Part shown: positions 1 to 11,894 of the stretch, in pieces
Layout: each line of letters begins with the position of its first letter
Numbering within the stretch: position 1 is the stretch's first letter
NCBI GenBank assembly: GCA_949825045.1
Contig: OX463808.1
Span: 30,999,674 to 31,063,673 of the forward strand
Source of the DNA: Argyresthia goedartella
Taxonomy: Eukaryota; Arthropoda; Insecta; Lepidoptera; Argyresthiidae
Reading direction: 5' to 3'
Length of the DNA: 64,000 nt
Notes under the pieces: generated by a model
Databases searched by the model: none
Seen by the model: only the letters and a program-made list of their open reading frames with translations
What the model was told of the DNA's origin: nothing
Made by a program: the position numbers and the translations under genes

Positions 1-730
1 AGGTATCTTGCCACAAAATGTTGGAATAATATACCCCCTCCACTCCGAGAGCTCAAATCAAAATATAGATTCAAAAAATTAATTCGAGAAAGGTTACTAT
101 TCCAACAAAAGCAGAATACTACCAGAGTTCTACCACTCTAAAATTGACCTGATACCGCAATGTGTATACCAAATATACTTTTTCGTTGTGTACGTAATTT
201 CTACTCTTTGTGACGTTAGTAATTCATTCAATACGACATTATTATTCAATACAATTTAATCCATATAACTATTTATTCACTAATCCGCAATACAATTTTA
301 TTATCTCCATCTTATTTTTTATTTTATTTTTTCCGTATTGACATTTTATTTATTTTATTTACACGTTTAGTGTTAGGTTGTTAATTTTAGTACACTTGCC
401 ACCTGGTGACATTGACATGTCTAAATTCAATTATACTCTGGGTCCTAGACTGAAAACCAGCGTCACAGGTTTTCCTGTGACACTACGCTGAGTCTGAGCC
501 CTTTTGCTGTCGCAGCATGTGCACATAGCAGTGAAATAACTCACAACTTAATGTGGGTTTCTTTAAAAATTAGACATGAATTGGAAATTATATATAATTT
601 TTTAATGTTATTGTAGATTTTGTTTGTGATTTTAATTGTGTTATTTTTATTTTTATTGTGTTTTATTCTTATTTTCTCATGTGTTTATGCTGATACAGTA
701 AATAAATGGCATTCTATTCTATTCTATTCT
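1..730 (+). mobile_element. 3' end of a LINE (non-LTR retrotransposon)
   Basis: Bases 1-141 translate without interruption to a basic C-terminal tail (reads ...WNNIPPPLREL...FKKLIRERLLF... then stop). This is the usual end of a LINE reverse-transcriptase protein: a 'NxLP' motif followed by a short amphipathic FKK/FRxxL segment. A 3' untranslated region of about 570 bp follows, and the element ends in a short ATTCT tandem tail at about 711-730, as expected when target-primed reverse transcription adds simple repeats. The element is cut by the window edge, so the catalytic domain is not visible. The lineage (CR1/Jockey group) is a guess. Confidence 0.7.
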
Positions 731-784
731 AAACGAAGGTAGCACTTCTGTCGAAATATCCAGGCTGAATATGCTCAGAACGAA

Positions 785-1335
785 TTTTTTTCGGATTAAC
801 TATTATGGACAGATGAGACTAATTTGAGCAATAATAGTGTGTACAATCGCCACAATAACCATTATTGGTCCAGTGTTAATCCTCTCCGTGTATGAAACAA
901 ATAACCAGATGAGATTTCCATTTAATATTTGGCGCGGGATAGTGAAGAACAGGGTTGTTATGATACACATATTTAAAGGACACTTGAAAACAATCCAACT
1001 TGAATTCTGGACCTATTGCGAAATGCATTAAATTCTTTCCCCGAAGAAGCTAATGTCATTTTTCAACAAGAAAGTGCACCAGAACACAACAGCGGATTAT
1101 CGACTACTTATTAAAATATTCATTACCCGATATGGATTGGTACAAACGGGAGAATTAATTGCCCTGCAAAAGTAAACTAAACGTGTTGCCTGCCTGGCTA
1201 CACATTTAGTTTACTTTTTGTGGGGATTCGTGAAGGACGTTATTTATAAAAGAACCTACAAATGTGTATGTGAATTAAAACCTCAGGTCTATGCAGCTAC
1301 TAATGTTATTCACCACAATACAAATTCCTCAAAAT
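785..1335 (+). pseudogene. Decayed DDE_3 (Tc1/mariner-IS630 type) transposase
   Basis: The plus strand gives, in changing frames, a run of landmarks of the insect IS630/mariner-like transposase core. 'DETN...NRHNNHYW' starts at 812, 'MRFPFNIWRGIV' at about 908-944, 'FQQESAPEH' at about 1062-1088 and 'FLWGFVKDVIY' at about 1216-1250. The order and spacing fit the central and C-terminal parts of a DDE domain. The second catalytic Asp of the usual FQQDGAPxH block is Glu here, and frameshifts or stops lie near 885 and 1029. No inverted repeats were found at the edges. It is a dead fragment, and the family within Tc1/mariner is not resolved. Confidence 0.62.
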
Positions 1336-1689
1336 AATAAATTTATCCATTAGAGAAAATGAAGCTTATTTTGAGTAACTGATTAGTTAGCAAGGTTCTA
1401 GTAAGATTATTAAATAAATACTATTTTCTATTTTGAGCTTTTGTTAAAAGAAAATGTCTTAGTTCGTTTTCACGGATTTTTATATAGTTAAAAGGAACAT
1501 GTGTTATAGTTATAAATGATCACTATGAATGATCTGCATCATAAAATACGGTATGTTATTTTTTGTCACATTTCATCGGTTCGAGTCCCGACTAAGACAA
1601 ACGATTTAAAAAAAAACTTAAATGCAGTATTTATTATTTCAAAAAATATAGGAAAATCTAATTTACAGAATTTGCTACTCTAATATTAT

Positions 1690-3115
1690 AGGTGGTTGCC
1701 CTCCACGTGGCGTTCGTTTTTTCCAACCTGTACAATAGACTGAATTCTTATCTAGAAATGAATAACATCTTTATAGAGGCAAAATATGCTTTTCGAAAAC
1801 ATAAATCTAGCGATATATGATCTCTAAAACATATTGAGGACAGCATCCAGAAAAGACAACATATATCAATGATCTTCATGGACATGACCAAGGCTTTCGG
1901 CGTCATAAATCATAAACAGTTACTGATGAAACTCGACAGCATTGGTATAAAAGGTCTTACAAAAAAACCTATTCATGTTTGAAAAAAAGAAAACAAATTT
2001 GCATTGATAAATATTATTATTATCTACATAGTTCAAACCGCAAAGATCGCAACCGTACAGCATAAAGCTACGCATTTAACACTAGAAAGTTAAGTTTGGA
2101 ATTCTATAGGGTAGGATCTTGGCCTCTACTATTCTTGGCCTATATAAATGATCTACCAGAAAGTGTCCCACATACAAAGTTTTCTGCTCACAAAATTTCA
2201 CGAGAATCGGTTTTGAAATGCAACATGTAGAAGAGAACGGCCGGACAGAATCTTAGACTTTTTTTTTAAACAACTGAAACGGAGACGCTTTGTCGCTCGC
2301 TCTATTATGCAATTTCACCAGCCTCAAGCAAACCTCCTCACCGTACCTTACAATTTTACTACAATAGGCAAAACGTAGAAATAGTAATAACAATAAATAA
2401 TAAATGTAGCCCATTAATGTCCCCATCGAGGAGCACAGGCCTTTACCCGGATACGAGTAAGATTAAGCCATACTCCACCATGCTGGATCAGTTCGGGTTG
2501 ATAACATAACCGGGACCTACACTAAAGCTTAACGTGTCATCCGAAACACTGAACGTCCGATAAATTACTTGAGATAAATTAATTATCTCATTAGTACATG
2601 GTCTGGTTTCGAACCTACATCTCCTGTGTGAGAAGCAAGCGTGAAACCCATTAGACCACGGAGCTCACATAAATAGTAAAAACAATAAAATCCTTGGACT
2701 CCTTTTAGACCACAATTGTGGAAGGAAGGTTAACATAAAGAAACTATGCTGTAAAATAAATAGCTTTGTATACCCACTAAGGAGACAAACACAAATTGCG
2801 TCCACAGCTATTACAGCATACTTTGGCTAAGTGCACTCTATTCTGAGCTACGGTATCTATTATTTTCTTTGGCAATTCTACTGATAGAGATAAAGTTTTC
2901 GAACATCAGAAAAAATAAATCAGGGCTATTGCCCATTAAACCCTTGGAAAGCTGTAGAACTTTTTTAAAAAAATATAAAAATATAACATCATAAAAATTC
3001 CATCAATATTTATATGACAATTTTGTTGTAAAAAAAACGACCTTAAATTTTAGCAGAGAAGTGATAGCAAATAAAGGCACTTTAGCAGAGAAATGATAAT
3101 AAATAATGAACGCCT
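1690..3115 (+). pseudogene. LINE relic, family F copy 1 (reverse transcriptase fragments)
   Basis: Short in-frame stretches of a LINE reverse transcriptase are recognisable: 'LYNRLNSYLE' and 'FRKHKSS' near 1725-1805, 'MDMTKAFGVINHKQLLMKLD' near 1876-1937 (the fingers/palm block normally read as MDLSKAFDxVDH), and 'LGPLLFLAYINDLPES' near 2130-2165. Several frames and stops separate them. The downstream part (2680-3000) aligns by eye with the second copy at 28.6-28.9 kb, sharing phrases such as 'tttctttggcaattctac'. A SINE interrupts it at about 2400-2669, and a short fragment of another repeat sits near 2200-2260. It is not functional. Confidence 0.65.
2400..2669 (-). mobile_element. tRNA-derived SINE, family S1 (copy a)
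   Basis: Read on the minus strand, the element starts with a tRNA-like head, 'gagctccgtggtctaatggg', followed about 40 bp later by 'ggttcgaaacc', an exact match to the RNA polymerase III B-box consensus GGTTCRANNCC. The A-box lies in 'tggtctaatgg'. The body contains 'cagtgtttcggatgacacg' and ends 'attaatgggctacattta'. Copies of the same body and orientation of parts occur at 6581, 60563 and (partial) 62158. It has inserted into the family F LINE relic. The promoter boxes suggest a once-active pol III unit, and mobilisation would have needed a LINE reverse transcriptase in trans. Confidence 0.75.
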
Positions 3116-4803
3116 CAGAAGGCAAAAAAAAAACAAACACTTTAGCCATCGAATGTGATACTCAATCTTCCTTAGAATTAGTATACTAATTATACTCTTT
3201 ATTTTAAGACACATTTCGTTGGCGTCGGGCTTGGAATTTTTCTCATATATCCTTTGCGTTTTTTATTCTTTTCCTCGCTCCCACACTCCCTACTCCTTGA
3301 AGTTTATCGGATGAACAACTATAATTATTCTAAAAACAAATCACCCCCGCATTTTCTTTTACTATCTCCTACAAACTTATAAATGCACGTACTTACAAGG
3401 AGTAAGAAATTATCCAATATCTTTGTAACCCCATAGAACCGCCATTTTGAAAGAATACACAAATTGAATCGACGAAAAAATTACATAAATTTCAAACCAC
3501 ATAACAAAATTTCACGAGAATCTGTTGACAAATGCGACCTATAGAGGACAACAGCCGGAAATCCGGATATGCAAGTATTTAATAAAATATTAAATTAAAT
3601 AAAAAAAATCTTTAAATATTTTATATGATTAATTGAAAGCAATTAAAACTTTATTTTTTTCCTTCCTTGTTTCAGGTAAAATATATTGATTACGTCACTT
3701 GCCTATCCTACTACCAAGGATTCAAAAAGCTGCGTACACATAACATAAGGTAAGTGTAAATAATGTTGTAAACTGTATTATGGGTTCAGCAACGTTATTT
3801 TTGTATTTTTCCGATATTCCGGTCAACACGTGAAACGTTCTAGATTTCAGATTTCATAACGTTCCTCGAACACTTTAACAAAATAACGTTTTTACACGCA
3901 ATGCCCATGATTTTATACATGCAGGTTAGTAAATGGGCCTTTCTCTGGAAACTTTGTGTCTCAGGGGTATGCGGGTGTTTGATAGATCGATGGAAAGCCT
4001 TAAAAAGTTTTTTTTTAATGCAGTAAATAAATCTCGCTGCATAGCTGAGAAAATTTCCTATCACTTCAAAGGTACGTAAAACTAAATCTCAAGTATAAGA
4101 TTCTCGAAGCAATTTTTTAATGAAATGGTACTTTATTAAAAATTATTGAAAATTGACATTTTGAATAATAACTATCCTATTCCTTTTTGTTCAAAATCGC
4201 AATTATTATCAATCAACTGTAAAATTATTTTCTTTTATATCAAAAACAATAAAACATCGATAAAAATGGAATGGTAGGAATGCGACACACACAAGTTCGG
4301 CTTAAATGGTTATAAATGATCTATTCTATCTTTGTTTAAATAATTTGCATCGATCAACCAAAAATCCTGTATTATCTAGAAGAAAAAAAAAACTTTACAG
4401 GATGACATTTAATTAGCTTACCATATTTTAGGGAATGATAGTACCTACCAATATGGACAACTCTCTAAATAAAAATACGTCCCTCTCAGTAAATTGAGCT
4501 AATAATTATTATGCTCAGCCAATACATTGTCATCCTTACGTAAATTTTATTATTGCATTGTCATCTACTGTGTTCACTGCAATTTTATCAATTTCATCTA
4601 ACTTTATTACATCAAAATCGAATGCTTATTATGGAATTTGCTCGAAAAACAGTTCCCTAGTTTTAAGTTTTTGAAGTTTTTACAAACTTAATATTAAAAT
4701 ATAAATAAACGGTCCTCCTGAGCAATAATTCCTATTCATCTAAAATAATTTGTAAAATTCATGCAGTTATAGTTAATATTATTCATGACTTACAATACAA
4801 CAA
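3116..4803. other. Unassigned AT-rich stretch with a short repeat fragment
   Basis: No supported gene. At about 3505-3560 the phrase 'aaatttcacgagaatctgtt' followed by 'gcgacctatagagga' recurs in related form near 2205-2250 and 23885-23935. It is a fragment of a dispersed repeat whose consensus I recall as common in moths and butterflies. The rest is AT-rich with short homopolymer runs. Open frames here are under 75 codons and lack features. Confidence 0.5.
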
Positions 4804-5972
4804 TTGGGTCGAGCCATAAGTTTTGTCACATACCTCAAACTTCGAATTTAGTACGCGACCCAAAATAAAGGCAAAACAAAGGCGAATATTTTATGAAACT
4901 AAATTCATAGGTTTTATGTAATTTTCTTTTTTTTTCAAAAATCAAACGATTCAGGGAATATTCGAGATAAAAAGATGAGCAGAGGAGCGGTCATCCCCAT
5001 AATGTTCGACTCCAGCAGTGATCAAAGCAGTGAAGGCGCGAATACAAAGAAATCCCGCTCGGAAGCAAAAACCGTTGGCTCTCCAGATGAGTTTAAGTAG
5101 AACTACAGTTAAATGGGTATTGAATGAAGACCTAAGACTACGAGCTTAAAGGGAAAAACTGCACATTTGCTTAACTCAATCAAAATCAGGCTCGAGAGAT
5201 CCCGGGTCTTGCTAAAGCGATACGTTGAAAAAAGATACCCCGAAATCCTTTTTTCGGACAAAACATTTTTGATGTCGATTAAAACTTTAACAAACAGAAT
5301 GATAGAGTGTATGCGCATCGATGACTGAGTGAATTTGTATGAGTGAAGAAGCCAGCAGACGTAACCCACGTGTTCAGCGTGGTCACCATCTTCGTCATTC
5401 ATGATTTGGCTTGGGGTTCCCTATTCGGGCCGAACTGAAGTGTATATTTGTGAAAAACGAGTTAAATCAAGTGTACTCGTGTACCAAACATAACAAACCT
5501 CGTGGAACCTCTTTCACAGACAATGTTCAAAACAGACACTAGGTATTCCAGCAGGACTCTACACCTGCTCATAAGACAAAAAGCACTCAAAATTGGCTCT
5601 CCTACACTACAGTGAAATCGATTTTATCAGACACGAAGACTGGCCCTCCTCGAGCCCAGACTTGAATCCATTGGATTATAAAATATGACAGTACTTAGAG
5701 GAGAAGGTCTGCGCTAAACCTCATTGCAATTTGGAGTCTCTCAAAGCAACCCTGATTAAAGCAGTGGCCAATATTGACATGGATGTCGTGCGTGCTGCTA
5801 TCGATGACTGGCCGCGCAGATTAAAAGTTTGTATCGAAATACGGGAGGTCTTTTTGAATAGTTTAAATTCATTGAAATCTGTATTTTGTAGCCTTTCGTA
5901 TGATATATAAATATTACAGATATTTTTTGACATTTATTTCATTTATTGTATGTGACAAAATTTATGGCCCAA
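4804..5972 (+). mobile_element. Mariner-type DNA transposon, inactive, with terminal inverted repeats
   Basis: The ends are matching inverted repeats. The left end (4804-4833) contains 'gccataagttttgtcacata' and the right end (5948-5972) reads 'tatgtgacaaaatttatggc' on the plus strand, its near-exact complement. The left repeat carries a few extra bases near its tip. The total of about 1.17 kb is slightly short of a typical 1.3 kb mariner. The interior encodes a transposase relic on the same strand. Target-site TA duplications are not clear at either edge. Confidence 0.78.
5145..5865 (+). pseudogene. Mariner transposase relic
   Basis: Frame fragments read 'KGKTAHLLNSIKIRLERSR' then 'YPEILFSDKTFLMSI' (about 5150-5285), the region of the first catalytic Asp (usual form FSDEK; here the Glu is Lys). 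Farther on come 'SPDLNPLDY' (about 5659-5685) and 'NLESLKATLIKAVANIDMD', then 'VRAAIDDWPRRLK' and 'RGGLFE' (about 5730-5858). That C-terminal block, with SPDLNPLD supplying the last Asp of a D,D34D triad, is typical of mariner transposases. Many stops and frameshifts break it, including TGA/TAA codons around 5325, 5480 and 5686. The N-terminal helix-turn-helix part is not recognisable. The flanking inverted repeats support the assignment. Confidence 0.75.
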
Positions 5973-6580
5973 CATAGTAATTGTCTAGAATCGGTTTAAA
6001 TTAATATTAAAAGCCTCTGGGGGCACGGCAGTCATTGGGAAATGGCCAAGTCACATATTTTGACTAAGGTGTAGAGTTTGTAAAGTTAGGGCTTGTAGAG
6101 TTAGGGCGTGAAGAGTTAGAAGCTTGGCTCTTCATGAGATATGGTCTCGTCTTTGCAACATTTTACATGAAAATGTTTTTGGTGGGATCTACTATATTTC
6201 CTAAAATTACATAACGATGATAATAAAACGTTTTAATCCGTATCCGAAATCCTTTTACCAAATATTTGTTTTGAAGAAGTCAACATTTTCGAAACGATAT
6301 TTTTTATGTTAATCTGCTGTTTATTGTTAGCTAGGTAGATATCTTTTCAATAACTTTATTTTAGTCAATAAGTAAAAAATGTGTAAGCCAAAATTTATGC
6401 AAAAGTTTACCAGTTTTCAGAGAAACGCCCATACGATTACAGTTTTTATTTATGCCTGTCATGTTAGTTTAACGCGAATGTAATGAAGTTTTATGTCGAG
6501 TTTGGAGTTCTGTCATATACAAGCATATTTTGCTGAGCGTGACTTCAGGATTATTATGTGTTCTTGTATAGTCTGTGTTT
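5973..6580. other. Unassigned stretch
   Basis: Short imperfect repeats of 'gtagagttagggc' occur near 6070-6115. I see no gene or recognised mobile element here. Confidence 0.5.
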
Positions 6581-6876
6581 GTAGAGCTCCGTGGTCTAAT
6601 GGCTTACATGCTTGCTACCCCACTCCAGATGCAGGTTCGAAATCTGGCCATGTACCGATGAGAAAGTTAATTTATCTTAAGTACATTATCGATCTTTCAG
6701 TGATTCAGATGACACGTTAAGCTGTAGGTGTCGGCTACAATTCCTACGTGGTTGTGGTCTTAAAACCCCTCTGTCAACCCGCACTGAACCAGCGTGGTGG
6801 AACATGGCTTAATTACTCGTATCCGGGTAAAGGCCTGTGCCCCTCGGTAGTGGCATTAATGGGCTACATTTATTTT
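6581..6876 (+). mobile_element. tRNA-derived SINE, family S1 (copy b)
   Basis: It has the same parts in the same order as copy a: head 'gagctccgtggtctaatggc', B-box region 'ggttcgaaatc' (one base off consensus), middle 'gatgacacgttaagctgtag', then 'caacccgcactgaaccagcg', and end 'ttaatgggctacatttattt'. It is on the plus strand, about 300 bp, without a clear target duplication. Confidence 0.75.
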
Positions 6877-9800
6877 ATAGTCTGTACGAGTTACATGGGA
6901 ACAGCGAGCATTGACTACTGACTACCACTGTACGCTCGTAAATGATTTATCGAGACTTATCGCGTGCAAAGTTAGAAGTTGCTGTCTTTTACTGTATCAT
7001 TGACCTTTCCCATGGTTATCATGTACGATTCGGTTCGGTTTTATGCACATACACTAGGACCACGTCGATCAATCTATAGTTTTTTTTTACTTACTGATAG
7101 TAGATACTCTCTTCTGGATTCTTCTGCAAGATACATGCATGCTCTTACATTGTGTTAGCATTTTGAGGAATTACTGTTTACATTATTAAGCATTTGGCAC
7201 GACTAAGGGGAAGTACAGCCAGCACAGCATCCAAATATTGAGTTAAGTTTAGCACTACTGTGAAGGCGAACTACATCGTATCTGAATCGGAAATCTCTAG
7301 GGGTTATCTGCTTCGATATACCTTACTTTTGACAGCGTACCTACCTAATGAAAATTTACATAAATGTGAGTTATTATGATTGATTGATATCCAAAATTTC
7401 CACTCAGATATCAATGTGACTGTGGATTTGACTTATGCCATTCATGGACTCCGACACAGCTGAGCTATCAATCACAGACCCATAATACACCTAACCTATA
7501 TATTTCGGTTTTTACAGTAAGACTTTATAAAGCTCTGATTTATATTACGCCATACTTTATTATAAAGAAGCAAGGACTCGCCACAATAATACTAGCGAGC
7601 TTACTACATTCTATGTAGTTGCTTATTTGGTGGCATTAGTATTAGGAGTTCCATTTCATGTCTCCTAGAATTTTGAGAATTCTCCTTGCTAAATTGCTCA
7701 CGCGCTGGGATTGATGATCATATGAAATGCCTACGCCGACTCCAACTACAAAGTTATCCCAATAAAAAAACCAATGAAAAATGGATAAGTAATTAACCTA
7801 AGATAGATAAGAATATCACAGCAATGTTGCAAATGTTTTCACCCTCTATCACGTAAAAGATTCTTCTATGAACATACATTTAAAGCGAAATGTAAAATAT
7901 CTTTTACGTTTATGACACCTAGCTAATAGGGTCTATATTTTGATCCTTCGTCGCCTGGTCAGATACGGTTACTCGTGATTTTATTTTCAATGTAAGCTGA
8001 AGATTTTTAAGCAAACAGCCAAAGGATTTATTCCTAACAGTATATACTGTATAAAAGAGGGGATTTCGTGAGTAACTTGAACACGTCCGATTATGATATA
8101 GTGAGTTAATGACATACTGTTGAGTATACATTGCAATAAAACTGACGATTTGAGCATAACACGAGGGACATTTTAATGAACATTTGTGACCCACCCACTC
8201 CCTCATGCTACCCTCAAATTGTCAGATTTATTGAAATGTATACTTATAAAGGGCCTGAGTTGCCTATCCAAATCTGGTGTTGATGTTATTGAATAATATA
8301 TATTGTAGGTATTTCTTCTATTTCGCAAATTTGATACATACGAAGTTTCGTAAAGATAGAAGAAGATTATGATGATGATCGACCTGGTCAGATGATAGAG
8401 CACGAAGGTGGGAGACGGAACCCATGCACACTTACTAGGAACCCCATTGAGTTTGTGCTCATGAGATTCGTTGTAAAATGACCTGTTAGTTTCTTCTGTC
8501 GATGTTTTTCTCAGCACCACATAATGAAAGTGTGATTTGACTTTAACCAGTATTTAGTCAATGTTTGGCGCTTACATATTTCACTATATTTAACAGCATC
8601 GGCAACGGGTTTCGATAGGCCACACAGGTGCAATGTATGAATATTTGCATTGGCTTACCTATAATATTAAGCCTGATCGAATATCGGATGAGGGTGGTTT
8701 TTCGTCTATACCTCATTTTAGACCATCACCATATCTTAGTCTGACCCGCTTAAGTAAAACCCACTAGTATTATTTTTGGCTGCCTTATCTGCGTGGCTAG
8801 AGATGGAAGCTCAGATTTGGTGGAGTTACTAAACAGGTGTCTACCATATCTTGATCCGCTAGAGTTACTCACGAAAAAGCCACGTGGCATGTATACGCTC
8901 TCTTATGAGAATAAGAGTTTGCTATCTGATACGACTCTAATCTAAATGCAAGCCTGACTCTCATTCTTCATTATAAAAAGCTAATACACGAGATAGCGAG
9001 AACTTTAATTAGAACAGCTGGAAATGCCATTCTCGCGGAAGTAGGTACTATAAATATTACTTCTCTTAGACCCCGATGTCACGCACTACAAGGCGAGCAA
9101 TTTATTTGAGCGGACACTCAAGTTGATGTGTTTACGTCGTTATGTATTCTCTCATAATCACTTATTTGTAACCTACGTGTCTGTAGATTCAGTACCTGTA
9201 TAATCTACACTACATGATGTGACAAAAGGAGCTGACATTTTTGCATTTTAACCACAAATTAAAATGAAGCGCATATCGTCTAATCCTGTTATTATTATCA
9301 AATAATAAAGCGAGATAATAAAGTGGTAGGCAGTTGAGCACAATCCGGCACATCGTTTAGTACCATTTATGAAGAAACTATTGAGAGGTTTGTGCTTTGA
9401 CATGGCGATATAAATTCATGTTTGGTTTCCATGAATATCATCAAAAAATATATTCTGAAGTAACTCAAAAGAATTGATGTGATCATGTACAATTGATGCA
9501 CGAACTCATACCAAGAACTGCTCTCTAAATCCCATATACTCCCCATTCCACATTATTTTATATTGGCGTAAGGTTGCACAGTCGGTCGAAATCCCTCTCG
9601 TTTCCATCCTTACGAGCATGTCACTTCTCTTCCTTTCAAAATTTGTGTGCTCTGGTATGCCAGCCGAAAGACCAGAACAGCTTTAACCTCTTGAATACCA
9701 CCGGCGCCACTTTTGCGTTATAGGTTTCAAATTTTATTGCCATCGCATAAGGTTTACCATCGCGACCCGCCCCAACTACTCTAGCGAACCCCGAAATCAG

Positions 9801-10199
9801 TTAATATTATTATTGTGGGGGGGGGGGGGGGGGGGCAGTCTCTAACTGCAACATTTGTGTTGCTTGTGGGAAAGGATGGAGAACTAATTTTAAATGAAAT
9901 AAAGAATACGCATGACATATAGTTTTTCCCTTGTGGAAGGTCTTTTCAGTATTTTATGTTGGACGCAAATAAAGTTCTTGAAGGGTGGAATAGGAATGAC
10001 TCAGATTCGTGAAACGATTATTAAGTACCATTTAACCTTTAAGTCAGAGCTCTTTTCGTGCGATAAACGCAATTTTGGTGACCGTTTTTATGAGCAGTAA
10101 TTTCAGATTAACTACTTTTTTTACATAATTCAGAAAAACGTTTCTAATGGCTCCCAGGATGTAAAATAAAATGTACACATGCTTATGAAAAAAGCTACA
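6877..10199. other. Long unassigned stretch
   Basis: About 3.3 kb without a supported gene. It contains a run of 19 G at 9817-9835. A segment near 7385-7490, whose reverse strand reads 'gattgatagctcagctgtgt', resembles repeat sequence I have seen in Lepidoptera, but I could not find a second copy in this window. Open frames (for example about 8203-8520 and 9912-10100) have no signal peptide, motif or plausible codon pattern and look like chance. Confidence 0.5.
9817..9835 (+). repeat. Homopolymer run of 19 G
   Basis: Uninterrupted G from 9817 to 9835 within otherwise AT-rich DNA. It could form G-quadruplex structures and is a likely site of length error in sequencing or assembly. Confidence 0.95.
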
Positions 10200-10660
10200 C
10201 ATAATAGTAGTTTATGTGACTGCTACATAATGGAGGGCATTAACACTCGAGAGTTTTAATGCCTAATTATGTGCAGTTACATACACTAGTTTATCTACAC
10301 ATATATCATAAGCTCTCTTTGATGTGTTCAGGAACCGCATGTTTGACCGGCATTGTGGCTCTGCAGTTGTTTAGCTTGTTCTGTAGTACCAACTTCACGC
10401 AGGCGGGCGTCGGCGTTCGAAATTTTGAATATCAGTACCAACTTCACCGACAAATATGGGGCTGCACGCGGGCGGGCGTCGGCGTTCGAAATCTGAATGA
10501 CATAATATGTAGAAAAATTACACATTATGGTCATAATGTGTAATTTTTTCAGATAAGAAATGAGTTTTTACCAAGTAGTTTAACATTATGCTGATCGTAA
10601 CGTGCGGTTTTTGTACGCAGTAAAGAGGGTTTATGATAGGTGTGTAGATAAATATAAAAA
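10200..10660. mobile_element. Foldback/MITE-like element, copy 1
   Basis: The two ends are imperfect inverted repeats of roughly 60 bp. The left part begins 'ttatctacacatatatcata' at 10291. The right part, read in reverse from 10651, begins 'ttatctacacacctatcata', and both continue through 'ctcttt' and 'aaccgca'. A second copy lies at about 59475-59870 in opposite orientation and shares outer flanks as well ('aatagtagtttat', 'gcctaattatgtrcagttac'), so the true ends may lie slightly outside the inverted repeats. This copy has an internal partial duplication of the GC-rich core 'gcgggcgtcggcgttcgaaa' and a perfect palindrome at 10513-10548. No coding capacity: the open frames across it run through inverted-repeat sequence. 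Confidence 0.7.
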
Positions 10661-11419
10661 TGTATATGGTAAAGGTATCATTAATAAATAAATCATGGTT
10701 TCATAACAGATATAAAATTTTGGAGATGACCCCGGCCATGTAATAGCACATTTGTATGATGGTAATTAGCACCTTAGTCTAATAGGCAAGTAAAAAATCT
10801 ATAATTGTTATCCCTTGTAAGAGTCTGATATTTTCATTTGACGGACTTGTGTGGCAAATAAAGTGTTAACCCTTCTTTTTTTAATAGTGATTATCGAGAT
10901 TTTTATCGATAATTTGCAGCACACCCAGATCTAAGATAGGGTTCTATGATGTTGGATGAGTGTTTAATTTAAATCAACGGGTGGTTAAGGCCCAAGATCA
11001 CAAAAAACCACCGAAGAGCGCTTTGGCAAAAAAAAATATAAAATTGTTTCCACTACATTCATAGGTCTCAAAAAAATACATGTTATTCACAAAGAGATAA
11101 TCTAGTTTAAATTCTATGTCGTTACGCGATTGGATTAATTTGCCTCGATCGTAAAAAATTCTGATCATAGTCTTATTAAAAAGGAGAAACAATAATATTA
11201 ATATAAAATAACATTTTTTTTCTCATAATTTTTATACCTCAATTTTCCTCTTTTATAGCTCCGTATTAATCCTTAAATTTTATCAATTAGCTTAATTCCG
11301 TTTTTCAGTAAATTCGAAAAAACAATAATTTTTTACCTCTCCGAGCGGCCCGATGCTATTACGCGCCGCCCGCTACCCCGCCAGTTCCACTACCCCGCCT
11401 TAAGACGATGGGCGAATGC
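10661..11419. other. Unassigned stretch
   Basis: AT-rich, with a short GC-rich block at about 11340-11420 (contains 'gcgccgcccgctaccccgcc') immediately before the family A LINE fragment. Nothing here is identifiable. Confidence 0.45.
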
Positions 11420-11604
11420 GGCGCCCCTCACCTCAACCGCTAGAACTGGGTCTTAACATCTGTATGCCCGGTGTTCCATTCACAACTGCTACAAAGAAAG
11501 TCAGTGACTACAACGGTAAATCTAAATTTAATGACTGGGCAACGTTTGGAATTCGTAAAAGTAGAGTTGTCTTGTATGACCTTTATGATCAAAAAACCTA
11601 TTTA
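11420..11604 (+). mobile_element. LINE family A, upstream half (interrupted by LINE C)
   Basis: Open on the plus strand, reading '...TKKVSDYNGKSKFNDW', 'TFGIRKSRVVLYDLYDQKT'. The W-x-T-x-GIRxS pattern is the linker between endonuclease and reverse transcriptase in many LINEs. The DNA matches the independent family A copy at 20790-20890 ('aagaaagtcagtg', 'caacggtaaatctaaa', 'cctttatgaacaaaaaacc'). At 11604 the match stops and resumes at about 16461, so this is the left half of a LINE A copy split by a later insertion. Confidence 0.75.
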
Positions 11605-11894
11605 TTTTATTTTTATTTAATATACAATTACGATGTACAACATTACAGGTATAAACCCAATGCGCTGTACAAAGTCTAATAGTTATACAATGTCAGAATC
11701 AATTTAGGTAAGTCGATTTCACAGGTAGGGAACAAAGGGTACAAATTCGTAGAAAATACTACATATCAAATCACATTAAACATTAACTTTAGGTCAAATT
11801 CAAATAGTATTAAACATTATTAGGTATGTCAAGGGTACTAAATTAAAATGTCAATGCAAAAAATAATAATAATAATATTTCTAAGACAACACTT

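Noticed and set aside
1574..1600. B-box-like 'ggttcgagtccc' suggesting another SINE
   Set aside because: No A-box, no shared body and no second copy in the window.
8203..8520. 105-codon minus-strand frame as a gene
   Set aside because: No motif, signal or codon bias; consistent with chance in 64 kb of six-frame sequence.
10890..10912. Inverted repeat around 'tatcgagatttttatcgata' as an element end
   Set aside because: Too short and AT-rich, with no partner sequence.
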